A DNA stretch of 7,469 bases. Origin: Phycisphaerales bacterium (GTDB lineage Bacteria > Planctomycetota > Phycisphaerae > Phycisphaerales > UBA1924). Under the pieces are notes generated by a model that was given only the letters and a program-made list of their open reading frames with translations, was not told the DNA's origin and searched no databases. The position numbers and the translations under genes are program-made. The stretch spans positions 1 through 7,469 of the forward strand of contig DOJA01000354.1 of the NCBI GenBank assembly GCA_003511945.1. Direction: 5' to 3'. Shown here one piece after another: positions 5,202 to 7,469 of this stretch (positions within the stretch are counted from its first letter, which is position 1; each line of letters opens with the position of its first letter).

Positions 5202-6281
5202 TCACTTCGGCGCCACAAACCCCTCCGGCGCCTTCCACGCGATCGTCATCCACGCGAAGGTCGACGCCGCCGCCTCCTCCATCGTCGGAGCGAACCCCAG
5301 CGCCACGAACATCTCGCGCGACGCCTTGTGGTCCTCCTGATCGAACGCCAGCACCACGAACCCCGCGTCCCGCAGCAGCCGCTCATCGAACGGGCACCGA
5401 CCGTCCGCCCACGGCTTGTAGGGCTCGTCCCCCTTCGCGAACGGCGGGCAGATGTTGTAGATCACAAACAGCCCGCCCGGCTTCAGCGCCGCGTACACCG
5501 CCTTCACATACTCCGCGTCGCTCATGTTCAGATGGACCAGCTGCTTCGGGTCCACCGGCTGCCACGGGTGGACATACCCACGCTTCAGCGTGTTCTTCGA
5601 CGCGATGATGTCGAAGCCCGTCCCCACCTTCTCCTTCGCCTCCGGCTCCGAAGGCCAGTTCCCCTTCACCAGCGTCACCGTCCCCGCCGGCTTCCCGTCC
5701 AGCCCGTTCACCACGCCCTGATCCGATGGCTTCCGGTACAGCGCCGGCTGCAGCGTGTCCACATCCACCCCGACCGCCTCCGCCCCCCGCGCCGCCATCA
5801 TCCGAAGGTGACCGATGTTCCCGTACCCGATATCCAGAACCCGCTTCCCCCTCAGCTCCGTCATCTGCGGCTGCGCCCCGCACGACCCCGCCAGGTCCAG
5901 CAGCCGCGAGAACGCTAAGGGCGAGCCGTAGGTGGTCCCGAGATAGAAGTCCGTGCCCGCGTCGATCTCCCGCAGACCCTTGCGCATCTCCTCCGGCAGC
6001 GCCGCCGCCTGCTCGGGCGTGTACCACACCCGGTTCGGACGATCCAGGAAAACCTTGCGCACCGCCACATCCGACACCGTCGGCGCCGCCATCAGGAAAT
6101 CCGTCACCAGGGCCGACTCGAACAGCTCGCCGACCTTGATCGCCTCCTCGCGCAGCTTCGCCGATCCGGTCAGCGCCGTTGGCTCCGACTTCTCCGCCTC
6201 CTGCGCCGCCGCCGCGCCTACGAGCGCCGCCGCCGCGCACAGCGCCGCGCCCGCAAACCCCAGCCGCTCTCGCTTGTTCAT
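5202..6281 (-). CDS. Signal-peptide-bearing class I SAM methyltransferase-fold protein
   Basis: The 359-residue product has two parts that do not usually go together. Residues 1-26 are a clear Sec-type signal peptide (MNKRER, a long Ala/Leu core, then AAAAQ with likely cleavage before Gln27). Residues about 140-280 read as a class I SAM-dependent methyltransferase: motif I RVLDIGYGNIG (147-157), an acidic end of strand two in GVDVD (171-175), FDIIASKNTLKRGYVHP (223-239), and ALKPGGLFVIYNI (265-277). Residues 30-140 and the tail show no motif I know. The substrate is unknown, and so is how SAM would reach an exported enzyme. The start at 6281 has AGGAG (6287-6291) five bases upstream. A longer frame to 6401 runs through repeats and would bury the signal peptide, so it is rejected. 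No Cys follows the cleavage site, so it is not a lipoprotein. It is monocistronic, convergent with the globin. Confidence 0.82.
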   Translation of the reverse strand: MNKRERLGFAGAALCAAAALVGAAAAQEAEKSEPTALTGSAKLREEAIKVGELFESALVTDFLMAAPTVSDVAVRKVFLDRPNRVWYTPEQAAALPEEMRKGLREIDAGTDFYLGTTYGSPLAFSRLLDLAGSCGAQPQMTELRGKRVLDIGYGNIGHLRMMAARGAEAVGVDVDTLQPALYRKPSDQGVVNGLDGKPAGTVTLVKGNWPSEPEAKEKVGTGFDIIASKNTLKRGYVHPWQPVDPKQLVHLNMSDAEYVKAVYAALKPGGLFVIYNICPPFAKGDEPYKPWADGRCPFDERLLRDAGFVVLAFDQEDHKASREMFVALGFAPTMEEAAASTFAWMTIAWKAPEGFVAPK

Positions 6282-6322
6282 GCCGACTCCTGTTCTTCGC
6301 CCTTCAACTCCTGCTTCCTTGC

Positions 6323-6349
6323 GGCGGCACTGGCGGCCCGCCCGTGTCC
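6323..6349 (+). repeat. REP-like palindromic repeat, copy 2
   Basis: The core GGCACTGGCGG then CCCGCCCGTGTCC (6326-6349) matches the copy after the thiolase at 20 of 24 bases and the window-end copy at 15 of 16 available bases. GGCGGC-type and GCCGCC-like arms keep it largely self-complementary. It lies 41 bases upstream of the methyltransferase start and is followed directly by another inverted repeat. Confidence 0.7.
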
Positions 6350-6353
6350 TCAC

Positions 6354-6397
6354 CCCTCCCCCTCCATTGAGAGGGGCCGGGGGGGCCGGGGGGAGGG
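6354..6397. repeat. Nested C-rich/G-rich inverted repeat with tandem 9-mer
   Basis: CCCTCCC (6354-6360) and GGGAGGG (6391-6397) are exact reverse complements, and an inner stem pairs CCCCTC (6359-6364) with GAGGGG (6371-6376) around the loop CATTGA. The G-rich arm contains GGGGCCGGG twice in tandem (6373-6381, 6382-6390). The two stems overlap by two bases, so they are partly alternative. The G-runs could also form a quadruplex. The motif resembles common intergenic repeats I recall from GC-rich bacteria. Confidence 0.6.
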
Positions 6398-6424
6398 ACA
6401 CCCCAAGCGCCCCTCTTCGCGCCC

Positions 6425-6454
6425 CTCCGCGCTCTCCGCGCCTCCGCGGTGAAC
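6425..6454 (+). repeat. Dispersed C-rich intergenic repeat, copy 2
   Basis: It matches the copy at 101-130 at 27 of 30 positions in the same orientation, with three T/C changes. Its internal CTCCGCG-like sub-units are more uniform than in copy 1. It lies 76 bases before the 3-hydroxyacyl-CoA dehydrogenase start, at the end of a cluster of three different repeats. Confidence 0.75.
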
Positions 6455-6530
6455 TCTTCCCCTCCTCCCCTCCCCTTCAACCGCCGCTGCGCCCTCCCGC
6501 TGCGGTATCCTCCGCCCCAGGAGCACCATC

Positions 6531-7403
6531 ATGCCCGAACTCTCCACCATCGCCATCATCGGCGCCGGCCAGATGGGCGGCGGGATCGCCCAGGCCGCCG
6601 CCACCAGCGCCCTGCGCGCCATCGTCCACGACCCCTTCCCCGGCGCCCTCGACAAGTGCAAGGCGCTCCACGCCAAGCTCCTCGCCCGCGCGGTCGAGAA
6701 GGGCAAGATGTCGCAGCCCGACGCCGACGCCGCTCGCGCCCGCATCTCGTACACCCCGAACCTCGACGACCTCCGCCCCGCCCAGTGGGTCATCGAGGCC
6801 GTCGTCGAGGACGCCAAGGTCAAGAAGGACCTCTTCGCCCGACTCGCCGCCCTCTTCCCCGACCCCGCGGTCGTCCTCGCCACCAACACCAGCAGCATCT
6901 CGATCACCGAGATCGCCACCGCCGCCGGCCCCGCGCCCAGCCAGGCCCGCGTCGTCGGCATGCACTTCTTCAACCCCGTCCCGGTCATGCAGCTCGTCGA
7001 GGTCATCCCCGGGCTGGCCACCAGCCCCGAGGTCACCGAGCGCACCGTCGCCCTGGCCGCCCGCCTGGGAAAGACTCCCCTCAAGGCGAACGACCGCGCC
7101 GGCTTTGTCTCCAACCGCGTCCTGATGCCCATGATCAACGAGGCCTTCTACGCCTGGATGGAGGGCGTCGCCGACCCCGACGCCATCGACGGCATCATGA
7201 AACTCGGCTGCAACTTCCCGATGGGCCCGCTGCGCCTGGCCGACTTCATCGGGCTGGACACCTGCGCGCACATCATGAATGTCCTCGCCGACGGGCTGAA
7301 CAGCGAGCGCTACCGCCCCTGCCCGCTGCTGAAGCAGCTCGTGACGGCTGGCCGCCTGGGCGACAAGAGCGGCAGGGGGGTGTTCGAGTATCCGGGGAGG
7401 TAG
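6531..7403 (+). CDS. 3-hydroxyacyl-CoA (3-hydroxybutyryl-CoA) dehydrogenase
   Basis: This cytoplasmic enzyme oxidises 3-hydroxyacyl-CoA to 3-ketoacyl-CoA with NAD, or runs in reverse. At 290 residues it has the typical length of the stand-alone 3-hydroxybutyryl-CoA dehydrogenase family (names such as hbd, paaH and fadB2 are used; I cannot choose). The N-terminal Rossmann fold has GAGQMG (11-16), and Asp34 after strand two fits NAD use. The active-site set is complete: Ser121 in NTSS, His145 in MHFFNPVPVMQLVEV, Glu157, and Asn195 in GFVSNR; the 12- and 50-residue spacings from His145 match those in human HADH. GPLRLADFIGLD (232-243) and GRGVFEYPGR close the C-terminal domain. ATG 6531 has AGGAG (6519-6523) seven bases upstream. 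Its product is the thiolase's substrate, but the two genes are about 2 kb apart and not co-transcribed. Confidence 0.95.
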   Translation: MPELSTIAIIGAGQMGGGIAQAAATSALRAIVHDPFPGALDKCKALHAKLLARAVEKGKMSQPDADAARARISYTPNLDDLRPAQWVIEAVVEDAKVKKDLFARLAALFPDPAVVLATNTSSISITEIATAAGPAPSQARVVGMHFFNPVPVMQLVEVIPGLATSPEVTERTVALAARLGKTPLKANDRAGFVSNRVLMPMINEAFYAWMEGVADPDAIDGIMKLGCNFPMGPLRLADFIGLDTCAHIMNVLADGLNSERYRPCPLLKQLVTAGRLGDKSGRGVFEYPGR

Positions 7404-7450
7404 CACCGAATCGCCAACTGACCGCGTCTCCCGTCCCCCTCCACTCCCCC

Positions 7451-7469
7451 GGTGGCACGGGCGGCCCGC
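7451..7469 (+). repeat. REP-like palindromic repeat, copy 3 (cut by window end)
   Basis: GGTGGCAC at 7451-7458 is identical to the start of the copy at 4481. Positions 7454-7469 match copy 2 at 15 of 16 bases. The second palindrome arm lies beyond the window. It begins 47 bases after the dehydrogenase stop, a placement like that of copy 1 after the thiolase, which would suit a role near transcript ends. Confidence 0.65.

Larger units (their letters stand above)
6282..6530. other. Repeat-packed divergent intergenic region
   Basis: These 249 bases separate the divergent methyltransferase and 3-hydroxyacyl-CoA dehydrogenase genes and contain no gene of their own. They carry, in order, a palindromic repeat (6323-6349), a nested C/G inverted repeat (6354-6397) and a C-rich repeat (6425-6454). 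A possible -10 box for the dehydrogenase, TATCCT (6506-6511, 4 of 6), sits only 20 bases before its start and would give a very short leader. No clear promoter for the methyltransferase was found. Confidence 0.55.

Noticed and set aside
6282..6401. N-terminal extension of the methyltransferase gene to an ATG at 6401
   Set aside because: It would translate two intergenic repeats and place 40 residues in front of a well-formed signal peptide. The ATG at 6281 has a good Shine-Dalgarno.
3253..7403. Thiolase, globin and dehydrogenase as one plus-strand operon
   Set aside because: An oppositely oriented gene, several hairpins and repeat-filled gaps of over 240 bases lie between them.
1..7469. CRISPR array, IS element, prophage or defence system
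   Set aside because: No regularly spaced direct repeats, transposase, integrase, phage or nuclease genes were found. The repeats present are short, dispersed and intergenic.

Overview
The window is very GC-rich and looks like chromosomal DNA from a planctomycete, most likely of the class Phycisphaerae. The basis is a secreted protein ending in a PAP-type variant of the PEP-CTERM sorting signal (PAPGT, a hydrophobic stretch, then RRRRA), C- or G-ending codons almost throughout, Shine-Dalgarno sites of the GGAGG type, and intergenic spaces filled with short palindromic and C-rich repeats. The lineage is inferred from these traits; there is no rRNA or marker gene here.

Layout, left to right. 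Positions 1-363 hold no gene, only a G-rich tract, one copy of a dispersed repeat (101-130) and two hairpins (216-239, 257-290) past the end of the first gene. A secreted PEP-CTERM protein lies on the minus strand (364-1236). Its leader carries a possible promoter, a LacI-operator-like palindrome, a larger inverted repeat and a hairpin against the Shine-Dalgarno. An MmgE/PrpD-family protein follows on the minus strand (1497-3083). It is divergent from a thiolase on the plus strand (3253-4440, GTG start), across a 169-base gap holding a palindromic element. A repeat-bearing gap leads to a single-domain globin on the plus strand (4724-5161). The globin converges on a minus-strand SAM-methyltransferase-fold protein with a signal peptide (5202-6281), with a strong hairpin between the stops. 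The 6282-6530 gap is packed with three different repeat types. The last gene is a 3-hydroxyacyl-CoA dehydrogenase on the plus strand (6531-7403). The window ends inside another copy of the palindromic repeat.

The thiolase and the 3-hydroxyacyl-CoA dehydrogenase catalyse adjacent steps of acyl-CoA metabolism (acetoacetyl-CoA/3-hydroxybutyryl-CoA chemistry or the end of beta-oxidation), and MmgE/PrpD proteins act on tricarboxylic acids, classically in propionyl-CoA disposal. The three could serve related catabolism, but they are not one operon: each has its own leader, and other genes and repeats lie between them. No phage, IS, CRISPR, toxin-antitoxin or defence system was found. The most interesting points are the putatively exported methyltransferase, the layered control region of the PEP-CTERM gene, the repeat families in the gaps, and a C-over-G excess on the plus strand that ignores gene direction and weakens over the PEP-CTERM gene.
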